Positions 1 through 8,462 of a DNA stretch of 36,471 nucleotides are shown piece after piece. The stretch comes from an uncultured Cryptobacterium sp. (GTDB taxonomy: Bacteria > Actinomycetota > Coriobacteriia > Coriobacteriales > Eggerthellaceae), in NCBI GenBank assembly GCA_900554685.1, contig USIG01000001.1, forward strand, positions 1-36,471, written 5' to 3'. The stretch's first letter is position 1. Each line of letters opens with the position of its first letter. A program made the position numbers and the translations under genes. The notes beneath the pieces are model-generated. The model did not search any database. It saw only the letters and a list, made by a program, of their open reading frames with translations, and was not told the origin of the DNA.

Positions 1-32
1 CCGAAGCCATTGAGTTTATCTGTAGTGGACAT
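1..32 (-). CDS. 5' end of an unidentified leftward gene (partial)
   Basis: An ATG reading leftward from position 32 follows a good Shine-Dalgarno sequence (AAGGAG, 42-47). It opens a frame MSTTDKLNGF that runs off the window edge. Ten residues are too few to assign a family. The gene is divergent from the hydrogenase operon. A 9-bp hairpin (47-67) sits directly against the Shine-Dalgarno sequence. The start is likely real because of the ribosome site, but the product is unknown. Confidence 0.4.
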   Translation of the reverse strand, partial: MSTTDKLNGF

Positions 33-46
33 ACAGACTTTCTCCT

Positions 47-67
47 TCCATTGTTTTTAACGATGGA
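47..67 (-). promoter_or_regulatory. hairpin next to the ribosome binding site of the edge gene
   Basis: A 9-bp inverted repeat with one G-T wobble and a 3-base loop (arms TCCATTGTT and AACGATGGA) ends where the AAGGAG of the leftward gene begins. A hairpin in this position could tune initiation. No known leader family was recognised. Confidence 0.35.
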
Positions 68-562
68 ACCCGCTCTGCGCTGCAGCGAAAGCGCGTTGCT
101 TACCTCTGGTGCAGTCGGGCTTATTACATCACCTTTCTAGTATGGCGATCGCGGAGGTTGATGGGGATGGTCAGTAATTCGTGTTTGTCTATTTTTTTGC
201 GAAAATAGCTTCTTTCTTTGAATGAATCGCGAAAAATCGTGAATATTTTCGGACAAAACCAATATTTTTGTCCACCACTTACCCCCAAATTGCAGCCGTT
301 GACCAATTCAGCTTAGATTCAGCTTAAATACGAGCTTAAACGCGAAGTGATTTTCATGCGGCGCATATGAGCCGCTACTACCGCCTCACCTAAGCCTCCG
401 ACAGGCTTCTGCTCATTCCAAAGTAACCCGTTCATTTTTTTAGCGACTTTCTTAAAGGAATATTTCCGTTCACCTGAAAATTTATACCGTTCGCCTGAGA
501 AGATCACGGGGGCTTTTTTACGCCAAAATTTATAAAAAGGCTGATAGTTTGCATAAATTTAT
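68..562. other. long intergenic stretch, no gene recognised
   Basis: No convincing reading frame is visible on either strand; the short leftward frames at 124-306 and 319-507 have no recognisable family or ribosome site. Visible structure: an inverted repeat GGACAAAA-N7-TTTTGTCC (251-273), and two direct repeats CCGTTC(A/G)CCTGA(A/G)AA at 466-480 and 487-501, exactly 21 bases apart. Confidence 0.4.
466..501 (+). repeat. pair of 15-base direct repeats at 21-base spacing
   Basis: Two copies of CCGTTC(A/G)CCTGA(A/G)AA start at 466 and 487, two helical turns apart, about 60 bases upstream of the putative -35 of the hydrogenase operon. Same-face direct repeats of this type are typical activator sites. 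The cognate protein is unknown. Confidence 0.35.
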
Positions 563-591
563 TTGTCTAATAAAACACTCTGTTTTATACA
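563..591 (+). promoter_or_regulatory. putative sigma-70-type promoter of the hydrogenase operon
   Basis: TTGTCT (563-568) and TATACA (586-591) are separated by 17 bases. Each matches the consensus hexamer at four of six positions. Transcription from here would place the structured leader (623-762) in the 5' untranslated region of the flavoprotein and hydA genes. This is a visual call only. Confidence 0.35.
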
Positions 592-622
592 ATTACTTGA
601 AGGCTTTTTGCGCTTACCTTGC

Positions 623-762
623 CGCCTGTCTTCTGTTTTTGGGCAGGCGTGTTTGTGTGAATTTTGCCTACGTTGTTATTAAAAATTGTGCCTAAAAATA
701 CAAGGGGATGTGCTTGCGCATCAGAGTGCGCTTCGGCACCACCCCGAACAGGCACAGGCAAA
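623..762 (+). ncRNA. candidate structured leader RNA upstream of the hydrogenase operon
   Basis: Several complementary segments nest in one 140-base region. A hairpin 623-630/642-649 (8 bp) comes first. An outer stem TTTGCCT/AGGCAAA (663-669/756-762) follows. A second stem GTGCCT/AGGCAC (688-693/750-755) stacks on it without a gap on the 3' side. Inside is GGGG/CCCC (704-707/742-745), enclosing two hairpins (707-722 and GTGC/GCAC at 726-739), giving a three-way junction. The start codon lies 81 bases further on. No match to the common riboswitch consensus motifs I know was found, so ligand and class are unknown. It could also be a protein-binding leader. Confidence 0.5.
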
Positions 763-843
763 TATGCAGACAAGCCTTTAGCTTTGTAGCACCGAGCCCA
801 ACATAACGCTACAACTCACTCGTTCACATGTTAGGAGGATTGG

Positions 844-2682
844 ATGAGCAAACTATCCGTGGCACCTGTTGCAAAAGACGATGCCAAGCAAAACGCTTTT
901 ATGCAAGAGTTCGCTCGCCGTATTGAAGCAACGCCCCCTGGAATGTGCCCCGTCGCTCTGCAGCTCTCGTTGTTACAAACAAGCGGCTGTCAGACGTGCG
1001 GAAAGTGCACTCCTTGCCGCGAAGGAATTCCTCAGCTTGAAGGTATGCTTGAAGCTGTTCTCGCGTTTGAGGGCACCCCTGATTTATTAGATACCATGCG
1101 CAAAAAGGCGCGTGTGATTCGTGATACTGCCGACTGCGCTATTGGTTGGCATGCAGCAGAAGTATTTCTTCAAGGAATGGACACTTTTGCCTCAGAATAC
1201 GAAAGCCACGTAACCAAGTTTTCATGCCAAGAAGGCAACACTCAAACTGTTCCTTGTGAGACCATGTGTCCTGCGCATGTAGACGTTCCTGCTTATATCG
1301 CCTTGGTTGGCGAGGGCGACTACGCTGGCGCAATCAACATGATCCGCAAAGACAACCCCTTCCCCACCGCATGCGCTTTTGTGTGCGAGCATCCCTGCGA
1401 AGAGCGTTGTCGTCGAACCTTGATCGATGCACCTATCAATATCCGCGGCATCAAGAAGTTCGCTGTTGACAGCATGCCTGCAGATAAGGTTCAAACACCT
1501 AAGCCGGCCGATCCTACCGGCAAAAAAGTTGCCGTCATCGGCGGTGGTCCTTCTGGTCTTACCTGTGCTTATTTCTGCGCTTTGATGGGCCATGAGGTAC
1601 ATGTATTTGAGCGCCGCAAGCACTTAGGCGGCATGATGCGTTATGGCATTCCTGCCTACCGTTTCCCTCGCGAGCGTCTTGATGAAGATATTCGCGCAAT
1701 TCTTTCAACAGGCGATATCACCGTCCACTACGAAAGCGATATCGACACTGACACCATGACGCAAATCTCGAAGGACTACGATGCTTGCTATGTGGCTATT
1801 GGTGCACAGGGCGGCAAGAGCTTGCGCATGGAAGGCTCTGATGCTGAAGGCGTAATGAGCGCCGTTGAATTGCTTACCGAAATCGGCGAAGACAACTACC
1901 CTGACTTCACAGGCAAGAAGGTTGTCGTTATTGGTGGCGGCAATGTTGCTATGGACTGCGCACGCACAAGCGTTCGCGCAGGTGCCGAAAGCGTCACCAT
2001 CGCATATCGTCGCCGTATTGAAGATATGACGGCTTTGCGTTCTGAAATTGATTCAGCTATGCAAGAAGGCGTTGAGATGTGTGTGTTGCAAGCGCCTGAT
2101 CACATCGAAGTAGAAAACGGTCATTGCACCGCACTCTACACTCAGCCCCAGATGATCGGCCCGGTAAAGGGCGGTCGCCCCACACCTCAAAAGGCAAACA
2201 AGCCTCTCTACCGTATTGAGGCTGACATTATCTTGATTGCGGTAGGACAGTCTATCGAATCTGAGCCTTTTGAGCAGTTCGGCATGGAAGCTGATCGCAC
2301 CTATTTCCAGGCAGACGAGCACTTAAAGGCACTCCGCGGTCCCGACAACGTCTTTGTTGGTGGCGACTGCCAAGTAGGACCTAAGACGGTTATTGTTGCT
2401 ATTGGTGCAGGTAAAGTTGCTGCACGTAATATCGATGACTATCTGGGCTTTGACCACGAACTTGATTACGGGGCAACCGCTCCAGCGCCTAAGCCCAACA
2501 ACCGTGTTGCTTGCGGTCGTGTCAACCCCGTTGAGCGTCCCGCATATCAGCGCAAGCACGATTTTGATGCAGTCGAAGTTGAAATGAGCTTGGAAGAAGC
2601 CCAGCAAGAATGCGGTCGTTGCCTGCGTTGCGACCATTATGGCTGCGGCGTAATGGAAGGAGGCCGAGTCCAATATGTTTAA
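844..2682 (+). CDS. NuoF-cluster/GltD-like flavoprotein, NAD(P)H subunit of [FeFe] hydrogenase
   Basis: 612 residues. Residues 49-58 (CQTCGKCTPC) plus Cys98 match the [4Fe-4S] domain of NuoF/HydB-type subunits, but the FMN/NADH Rossmann part of NuoF is absent. Residues 138-190 carry the Cys-rich N-terminal cluster domain of GltD/dihydropyrimidine dehydrogenase. An FAD site GGGPSG (about 233-238) and an NAD(P) site GGGNVA (about 365) follow. The C-terminus has a further CGRCLRC motif. The expected role is electron transfer between NAD(P)H and HydA through FAD and iron-sulfur clusters. The start follows AGGAGG (833-838), and the stop overlaps hydA by 8 bases, so the two are co-translated. Whether NADH or NADPH is used cannot be read from the sequence. 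Confidence 0.88.
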   Translation: MSKLSVAPVAKDDAKQNAFMQEFARRIEATPPGMCPVALQLSLLQTSGCQTCGKCTPCREGIPQLEGMLEAVLAFEGTPDLLDTMRKKARVIRDTADCAIGWHAAEVFLQGMDTFASEYESHVTKFSCQEGNTQTVPCETMCPAHVDVPAYIALVGEGDYAGAINMIRKDNPFPTACAFVCEHPCEERCRRTLIDAPINIRGIKKFAVDSMPADKVQTPKPADPTGKKVAVIGGGPSGLTCAYFCALMGHEVHVFERRKHLGGMMRYGIPAYRFPRERLDEDIRAILSTGDITVHYESDIDTDTMTQISKDYDACYVAIGAQGGKSLRMEGSDAEGVMSAVELLTEIGEDNYPDFTGKKVVVIGGGNVAMDCARTSVRAGAESVTIAYRRRIEDMTALRSEIDSAMQEGVEMCVLQAPDHIEVENGHCTALYTQPQMIGPVKGGRPTPQKANKPLYRIEADIILIAVGQSIESEPFEQFGMEADRTYFQADEHLKALRGPDNVFVGGDCQVGPKTVIVAIGAGKVAARNIDDYLGFDHELDYGATAPAPKPNNRVACGRVNPVERPAYQRKHDFDAVEVEMSLEEAQQECGRCLRCDHYGCGVMEGGRVQYV

Positions 2683-4396
2683 CGTAACTGTTGACGGTAA
2701 AGCCGTATCCGTAGAAGAAGGCTCCACTATTTTGGATGCTGCTCATGCAGCAGGCGTTTCCATTCCTACGCTGTGTTGGATGAAGGACTTAAACGAAATC
2801 GGTTCCTGTCGCATTTGTGTAGTAGAAACTAAAGGTGACGACGCTCTCAGTGCCGCCTGCAACACACCTGTTCATGACGGCATGGAAATACGCACCAATT
2901 CACCTCGTGTTATCGCAGCTCGTCGTGAAAATATGCGCACCATCTTGGAAGGCCATCGCAGCGAGTGCACCACCTGCCAGCGCAGCGGCACGTGTGCACT
3001 GCAATACACCGCTTCCGAACTCAATGTAGGTGAGCTCGACTTTGACCCCGTATTCGATTTCGAAGCATGGGATGAAGATTTCCCTCTGCAGCGCGATGCA
3101 AGCAAATGTATTCGCTGCGGACGCTGCGTTGTTGAATGCGCAAAAGTTCAGCATTGCAGCGTGTGGGACTTTAAGGGTCCTGCTGCTTTCCGCGGTATCA
3201 CCGTACGAGAAGGCAAAGAAATTAGCGAAGCAGGCTGTTCTTTGTGCGGCCAGTGCATTACTCACTGTCCCACCGGCGCTCTTACCGCTCGTGACGATAT
3301 CAACACTGTTTTGGAAGCGCTCGCCGATCCTGACACGATGACCATTGTCCAATTTGCTCCTGCTATCCGTACCGCTTGGGGTGAAGTGATGGGTCTTTCC
3401 CACGAAGAAGCAACCCCTGGACGCATGGCTGCTGCAGCAAAATCTCTGGGCTTTGACCGCGTGTTCGACACCGACTTTGCAGCCGACTTGACCATCATGG
3501 AAGAAGGCAACGAATTTATCGAGTGGTACACCTCGGGCAAAAAGCGCCCCATGTTTACCTCATGCTGCCCTGGTTGGGTTCGTTTCGCAAAACTTCATTA
3601 CCCACAGTTTGTAGAGCAGCTTTCTTCTAGCAAGTCTCCTCATCAGATGATGGGCGCAGTTGTAAAGAACACCTTAAAAGAGCCTATGGAAGCGGAGGGC
3701 AAGAAGCGCTTGTTCGTTGTTTCTGTTATGCCTTGCGTTGCCAAGAAATACGAATGCGGTGTTCCTCAACTTTCCACTGAAGCTGGCCCAGACGTAGATG
3801 CTGTTCTTACGACCCGCGAATTCAACAGCATGTTGCGCATGTTTAAGATAAACTGTGCCGATTTGCCCGAAGTTCCCTTCGATAATCCTCTCGGTTTATC
3901 TACCGGTGCGGGCACCATCTTTGGTCGAACTGGTGGCGTAATGGAAGCTGCTCTTCGTACAGCTGCCTTCATTTTGACGGGCAAGAATCCCGACTTTGCA
4001 GCCTGCGACACCACTGAAGCAACGCCTGATCGTCCTTGGACCGACAAGACCTTAGAAATTGCTGATTTAACTATCAAGATCGCAGTAGCAAGCGGGTTGG
4101 AAAACACTTCAAAGCTGTTAGACGCTCTTGAAGCAGGAAAGGTTGATTACGACTTTGTCGAAATAATGGCTTGCCCTGGCGGCTGCGTTGGTGGCGGCGG
4201 ACAGCCCATCGAATTCAACGCGGAAAAGGCAGCCGAGCGCGCAAAGATCTTGAATCGCCTCGACTCTAACGACACGCTCCGTTGCTCGCACGACAATCCC
4301 GATATCCAAAAGCTTTATGCCGATTGGATTGGTAAGCCTCTTTCTGAAACTGCAGAAGCATGGCTTCATACCGAGCAGAAAGCGTGGGATATTTAA
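2675..4396 (+). CDS. hydA: [FeFe] hydrogenase catalytic subunit (group A)
   Basis: 573 residues, the size of the clostridial CpI enzyme, catalysing reversible proton reduction to H2. Domains in order: [2Fe-2S] (Cys34, 45, 48, 62); His-ligated [4Fe-4S] (His94, Cys98, 101, 107); two ferredoxin-type clusters (Cys145/148/151/155 and 188/191/194/198); then the H-cluster motifs TSCCPGW (295-301), MPCVAKKYE (352-360) and ACPGGCVGGGGQP (from 499). All four H-cluster cysteines are present (298, 354, 500, 504), as is the proton-relay Cys297. GGAAGGAGG (2656-2664) precedes the ATG. Pairing with a GltD-like partner matches what HydDB calls group A2 (glutamate-synthase-linked). There is no signal peptide, so it is cytoplasmic. 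Confidence 0.95.
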   Translation: MFNVTVDGKAVSVEEGSTILDAAHAAGVSIPTLCWMKDLNEIGSCRICVVETKGDDALSAACNTPVHDGMEIRTNSPRVIAARRENMRTILEGHRSECTTCQRSGTCALQYTASELNVGELDFDPVFDFEAWDEDFPLQRDASKCIRCGRCVVECAKVQHCSVWDFKGPAAFRGITVREGKEISEAGCSLCGQCITHCPTGALTARDDINTVLEALADPDTMTIVQFAPAIRTAWGEVMGLSHEEATPGRMAAAAKSLGFDRVFDTDFAADLTIMEEGNEFIEWYTSGKKRPMFTSCCPGWVRFAKLHYPQFVEQLSSSKSPHQMMGAVVKNTLKEPMEAEGKKRLFVVSVMPCVAKKYECGVPQLSTEAGPDVDAVLTTREFNSMLRMFKINCADLPEVPFDNPLGLSTGAGTIFGRTGGVMEAALRTAAFILTGKNPDFAACDTTEATPDRPWTDKTLEIADLTIKIAVASGLENTSKLLDALEAGKVDYDFVEIMACPGGCVGGGGQPIEFNAEKAAERAKILNRLDSNDTLRCSHDNPDIQKLYADWIGKPLSETAEAWLHTEQKAWDI

Positions 4397-4415
4397 AGAA
4401 TACCGTTTGATAACT

Positions 4416-4441
4416 AGACGATGACCGTACGGTAACCGTCT
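4416..4441. promoter_or_regulatory. imperfect 26-bp palindrome between hydA and hydE
   Basis: Arms AGACGATGACCGT and ACGGTAACCGTCT are complementary at 11 of 13 positions, with a perfect core ACCGTACGGT (4424-4433). It lies 20 bases after the hydA stop and before the terminator-like hairpin. It could be a regulator site for the maturase operon or a processing hairpin. Confidence 0.35.
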
Positions 4442-4476
4442 CGAGACAACCTTATTCTTGTTACGTACTTGAAATG

Positions 4477-4508
4477 CCGGTGGGATACTTTCGTGAGTAT
4501 CCTGCCGG
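4477..4508 (+). terminator. probable terminator of the flavoprotein-hydA operon
   Basis: A 13-bp stem (4477-4489/4496-4508, two G-T wobbles) with a 6-base loop is followed only by a short GGTTTAA tail. The strong stem and its place between hydA and hydE suggest termination or mRNA 3'-end protection. The weak U-tract makes it uncertain. Confidence 0.55.
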
Positions 4509-4576
4509 TTTAACTATGAAGCTGTATTATCCGACAATTATCCGAAAGCAGATCGCCTGGAAGGCGCACTCAGCAA

Positions 4577-5755
4577 ATGATGCAAAAACGTACACATATC
4601 AACGCACAAGGTGCTCCTAGCCGAAGCGAAAATGCCCAAGGCAAAAATACCCAGGAAACGCCCGAACAAAGAAAAGACAAACAAGGCACCCTCACCAACG
4701 CTGAGCCCGCCTCTCTTTTAGAGCTTGCTCACAAACTTGTACAAACACGATCGCTGAGTTTAGAAGAATACGAGACGCTTATTACCTCCCGCAACCAAGA
4801 GGTAAGCGATTTCCTTGCAGCTAAGGCATGTCAAATTCGAGAAGACATCTACGGCACTTCTGTTTTTATTCGCGGTCTTATCGAAATTAGCAACTATTGC
4901 AAAAACGACTGCCTTTACTGCGGTATTCGAAAAAGCAATGCCACCTGCACACGTTACCGTCTTTCCCCTCAAGATATTCTTACCTGCGCCCATGAAGGCT
5001 ACAAACTTGGGTTCAGAACGTTTGTTTTGCAGGGAGGAGAAGATCCTTGGTTTAAGGATGATCGTCTCGTCGATCTTCTGCGCGAGCTTAAAGCTGCTTA
5101 TCCCGATTGCGCCATCACGTTGTCACTAGGTGAGCGAAGCCGCGAAAGCTACCAGCGCTTGTTTGATGCGGGAGCCGATCGTTATCTTCTCCGCCATGAA
5201 ACGGTTTGTAAGGATTTATACACCAAACTTCATCCTCAAGATATGCACTTAGAAAACCGTCTTCGCTGCTTAGAGGATCTTCGAGCCGTTGGGTACGCGG
5301 TTGGCTGTGGCTTTATGGTGGGAGCCCCTTACCAAACCTCTTCCGATCTTGCACATGATTTAAAGTTTATTGAGCATTTCAAACCCGAAATGTGCGGTAT
5401 TGGGCCCTTCATTCCCCATCACGCCACGCCTTTTCACGATAAACCTGCAGGCAGCGTTGAGTTAACCTGCTTTCTGCTTTCTTTAATACGTATTATTCAT
5501 CCGCCCGTATTGCTTCCTGCAACTACCGCGCTCGGATCGCTCGACCCGCAAGGTAGGACCAAGGGTATGCTGTCAGGCGCCAATGTCGTTATGCCGAATC
5601 TGTCGCCTCTCAACGTGCGGGCAAATTACGAACTCTATAACAACAAAGCTCATACCGGTACCGAAGCTGCTGAACATTTAAACCTTCTTAATACCGATAT
5701 GAATGCGATTGGCTACCATTTAGTAGTAGATCGCGGAGATCCAGAAAGGTTATAA
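4577..5755 (+). CDS. hydE: [FeFe]-hydrogenase maturase HydE (radical SAM)
   Basis: 392 residues. The radical SAM cluster motif CX3CX2C is at Cys108, 112 and 115, followed by the HydE-like run GFRTFVLQGGEDPW, which contains the SAM-binding GGE. HydE acts with HydG and HydF to build the 2Fe subcluster and is linked to the dithiolate bridge. The C-terminal half keeps the family pattern (GCGFMVGAPYQT, IGPFIPHHATPF). It is longer than typical HydE by about 40 residues, because residues 1-45 form a Gln/Lys/Glu-rich, probably disordered extension. GGAAGG (4559-4564) supports the start; a later start is possible. It is separated from hydG by 3 bases, so the two are co-translated. Confidence 0.9.
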   Translation: MMQKRTHINAQGAPSRSENAQGKNTQETPEQRKDKQGTLTNAEPASLLELAHKLVQTRSLSLEEYETLITSRNQEVSDFLAAKACQIREDIYGTSVFIRGLIEISNYCKNDCLYCGIRKSNATCTRYRLSPQDILTCAHEGYKLGFRTFVLQGGEDPWFKDDRLVDLLRELKAAYPDCAITLSLGERSRESYQRLFDAGADRYLLRHETVCKDLYTKLHPQDMHLENRLRCLEDLRAVGYAVGCGFMVGAPYQTSSDLAHDLKFIEHFKPEMCGIGPFIPHHATPFHDKPAGSVELTCFLLSLIRIIHPPVLLPATTALGSLDPQGRTKGMLSGANVVMPNLSPLNVRANYELYNNKAHTGTEAAEHLNLLNTDMNAIGYHLVVDRGDPERL

Positions 5756-5758
5756 ATT

Positions 5759-7213
5759 ATGGCATCTTTTCCCTATAACCCTAAGTCTCTCTGCGCCGAT
5801 GAGTTTATCAATCACGAAGAGATTCTAGAAACCTTAGCCTATGCCGATGCGCATGCAAACGATATTGAACTATGTCGCTCAATCCTTGATAAAGCGCGCA
5901 TGAATCTTCATCCTTCCAACGATCACGGCACCATCATCACGCACCGTGAAGCTTCGGTGCTGCTTGCCTGCCAAGATCCTGAAATCACCAAAGAGATAAA
6001 AGAGCTTGCCCACGACATTAAACAAGCTTACTACGGCAATCGTATTGTACTGTTTGCGCCGCTCTACCTTTCTAACTACTGCATAAATAGCTGCTTATAC
6101 TGCCCCTATCACGTAAAAAATCGTGAAATCCCAAGGCACAAACTCACCCAAGAAGAAATTCGCACTGAGGTTATTGCGCTTCAGGACATGGGTCATAAGC
6201 GTCTTGCTATCGAAGCGGGCGAAGATCCTAAGCACAACCCCATTGAATACATCTTGGAAAGCATGCATACCATCTACTCCATCAAGCATAAAAACGGCGC
6301 GATCAGGCGCGTCAATGTCAACATTGCGGCAACGACGGTAGATGAATATCGCATGCTTAAAGAAGCAGAGATTGGCACCTACATCCTGTTCCAGGAAACC
6401 TACCACAAAGAAAGCTATCAGCGTCTTCATCCCACGGGCCCAAAGAGCGACTACAACTGGCACACCGAGGCGATGGACCGCGCCATGGAAGGCGGCATCG
6501 ATGATGTGGGATTAGGAGTTCTGTTTGGCCTTGAGGGATATCGCTATGAATTTGCAGGCCTTTTGATGCACGCAGAACACCTCGAAGCAGTTCATGGAGT
6601 TGGCCCTCATACTATCAGCGTTCCTCGCGTAAAGCCTGCTATGGATATCGATCCTGACGAATTCGACAATGGTATTCCCGACGATATGTTCGAAAAGCTG
6701 ATCGCCCTTATTCGTATTTCGGTACCTTATACTGGCATGATTATTTCAACTCGCGAAAATCAAACGGTACGCGAACACGCTCTGCAATATGGCATTTCAC
6801 AAATAAGCGGCGGATCGCGTACTACGGTAGGCGGCTATACCGAAGAAGTGCGTCCTCATGATACAGAACAGTTCGATGTTTCAGACCAACGTACCCTTGA
6901 TGAGGTAATTAACTGGCTTTTGGACAACAATCACATCCCAAGTTTCTGCACTGCATGCTATCGCGCAGGCCGCACCGGCGATAGGTTCATGTCGTTTTGC
7001 AAAAATGGCGAGATCTCGAATTTCTGCCACCCCAATGCCTTGATTACCTTGGCTGAATATTTAACCGATTACGCTTCTCCTGAAACGAGAGCAAAAGGTA
7101 TGAATATCATCCAACAAGAACTGCAAAAAGTGGCAAACCCCAAGACCAAAGAACTCGCAAAGGACTATATCGCCAACATCGTCAACGGTGTTGGCCGCGA
7201 CTACCGCTTCTAG
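5759..7213 (+). CDS. hydG: [FeFe]-hydrogenase maturase HydG (tyrosine lyase)
   Basis: 484 residues. The radical SAM motif CX3CX2C is at Cys108, 112 and 115 (YLSNYCINSCLYCPYH). The C-terminal motif is exactly CX2CX22C (CTAC ... NFC), the ligand set of the auxiliary cluster diagnostic of HydG. The enzyme cleaves tyrosine to p-cresol and dehydroglycine and makes the CO and CN ligands of the H-cluster, delivered as an iron-cysteine synthon. It lies between hydE and hydF in one transcription unit. Length and motif spacing are normal for the family, so it should be active. Confidence 0.95.
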   Translation: MASFPYNPKSLCADEFINHEEILETLAYADAHANDIELCRSILDKARMNLHPSNDHGTIITHREASVLLACQDPEITKEIKELAHDIKQAYYGNRIVLFAPLYLSNYCINSCLYCPYHVKNREIPRHKLTQEEIRTEVIALQDMGHKRLAIEAGEDPKHNPIEYILESMHTIYSIKHKNGAIRRVNVNIAATTVDEYRMLKEAEIGTYILFQETYHKESYQRLHPTGPKSDYNWHTEAMDRAMEGGIDDVGLGVLFGLEGYRYEFAGLLMHAEHLEAVHGVGPHTISVPRVKPAMDIDPDEFDNGIPDDMFEKLIALIRISVPYTGMIISTRENQTVREHALQYGISQISGGSRTTVGGYTEEVRPHDTEQFDVSDQRTLDEVINWLLDNNHIPSFCTACYRAGRTGDRFMSFCKNGEISNFCHPNALITLAEYLTDYASPETRAKGMNIIQQELQKVANPKTKELAKDYIANIVNGVGRDYRF

Positions 7214-7230
7214 CAAGGAGGATCTCTCTC

Positions 7231-8454
7231 ATGAGTCTTAACGCTACCCCTTCCGCTGAGCGTTTGCATATTGGGTTTTTCGGCATTCGTAATGCAGGAA
7301 AATCTAGTGTTGTTAACACTCTTACCAATCAGGATCTTTCTATTGTTTCCGACACAAAAGGAACCACTACCGACCCCGTCAAAAAAGCTATGGAGCTTTT
7401 ACCTTTAGGACCGGTAGTTATCATCGATACTCCCGGCATCGATGACGAAGGTGATCTAGGTGCTCAACGTGTAGCTAAGGCAAAAAAAGCACTTCGCCAA
7501 TGCGATTGTGCGGTGCTGGTAGTCGACGCTGCCTGCGGGCTTCAAGAAGCCGATCGCGAGCTTGTTGAAGCATTCAAACGGAGAGAAATTCCCTATGTGA
7601 TCGCCTTCAATAAGGCAGACACTCTCTCGGACGAGAAACGCGCTTCGCGCTCACTTGCTGAAAATGAAATCTTCGTAAGTGCTCAAACGGGAGAAGGTAT
7701 CTATGAGCTCAAGGACCTCATTGGTTCTTGCGCTCAGCAGGTCGAATCGAACAAGCGTCTTGTAGCCGATTTGTTGGAAGAGAACGATCTTATTGTGTTG
7801 GTTATCCCAATCGATAGTTCTGCACCTAAAGGACGCATTATTCTGCCTCAGCAAATGGTGATGCGCGATGCGCTTGACTGCCATGCCATCTGCCTGGCTT
7901 GCCAGCCCGAAAACCTTACGGCAACACTTGCAGCCTGCGCTCGCAAACCGCGTCTTGTCGTTACTGACTCACAAGCATTTGAGCAGGTGAACAAACTTGT
8001 TCCGCAGGATTTAGCGCTCACTTCGTTTTCGATTTTAATGGCGCGCTACAAAGGGAACTTGCAGGATTACGCCGCAGGAGCAGCTCGTCTTGCTCAGCTT
8101 ACCGATCAAAGCAAGGTTCTCATTGCTGAAGGGTGCACACATCACCGCCAGTGTGATGATATCGGCACGGTTAAAATCCCTCATTGGATTCATAATTTCA
8201 CGGGGGCGAGCCCTCACTTTGATTTCACTTCAGGGGGAGGTTTTCCTGAATCGCTTGAAGGATATGACTTGGTTATTCATTGCGGTGCCTGCATGCTTAA
8301 CGACCGCGAAGTGCGCTATCGCGTAGCTTCTTGCCGAGATGCAGGAGTACCTATTGTTAACTACGGCATTGCCATCGCAGAAATGCACGGCATTTTGAAG
8401 CGCAGCTTAGCACCTTTCCCGCAAGCTTCTGCCGCTTTTGAGGATAGCTTTTAA
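7231..8454 (+). CDS. hydF: [FeFe]-hydrogenase maturation GTPase/scaffold HydF
   Basis: 407 residues. The N-terminal GTPase domain has the P-loop GIRNAGKSS (about 18-26), TTTDP switch, DTPG (about 66-69) and NKAD (about 127-130). The C-terminal part has the cluster-binding residues EGCTHHRQC (about 300) and HCGACM (about 352), matching the CxH...HCxxC pattern of HydF. It receives the HydE/HydG products and hands the 2Fe subcluster to HydA. The ribosome site AAGGAGG (7215-7221) is strong, 17 bases after hydG. It ends 8 bases before the convergent LysR gene with no obvious terminator between them. Confidence 0.94.
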   Translation: MSLNATPSAERLHIGFFGIRNAGKSSVVNTLTNQDLSIVSDTKGTTTDPVKKAMELLPLGPVVIIDTPGIDDEGDLGAQRVAKAKKALRQCDCAVLVVDAACGLQEADRELVEAFKRREIPYVIAFNKADTLSDEKRASRSLAENEIFVSAQTGEGIYELKDLIGSCAQQVESNKRLVADLLEENDLIVLVIPIDSSAPKGRIILPQQMVMRDALDCHAICLACQPENLTATLAACARKPRLVVTDSQAFEQVNKLVPQDLALTSFSILMARYKGNLQDYAAGAARLAQLTDQSKVLIAEGCTHHRQCDDIGTVKIPHWIHNFTGASPHFDFTSGGGFPESLEGYDLVIHCGACMLNDREVRYRVASCRDAGVPIVNYGIAIAEMHGILKRSLAPFPQASAAFEDSF

Positions 8455-8462
8455 TGAGTTTT

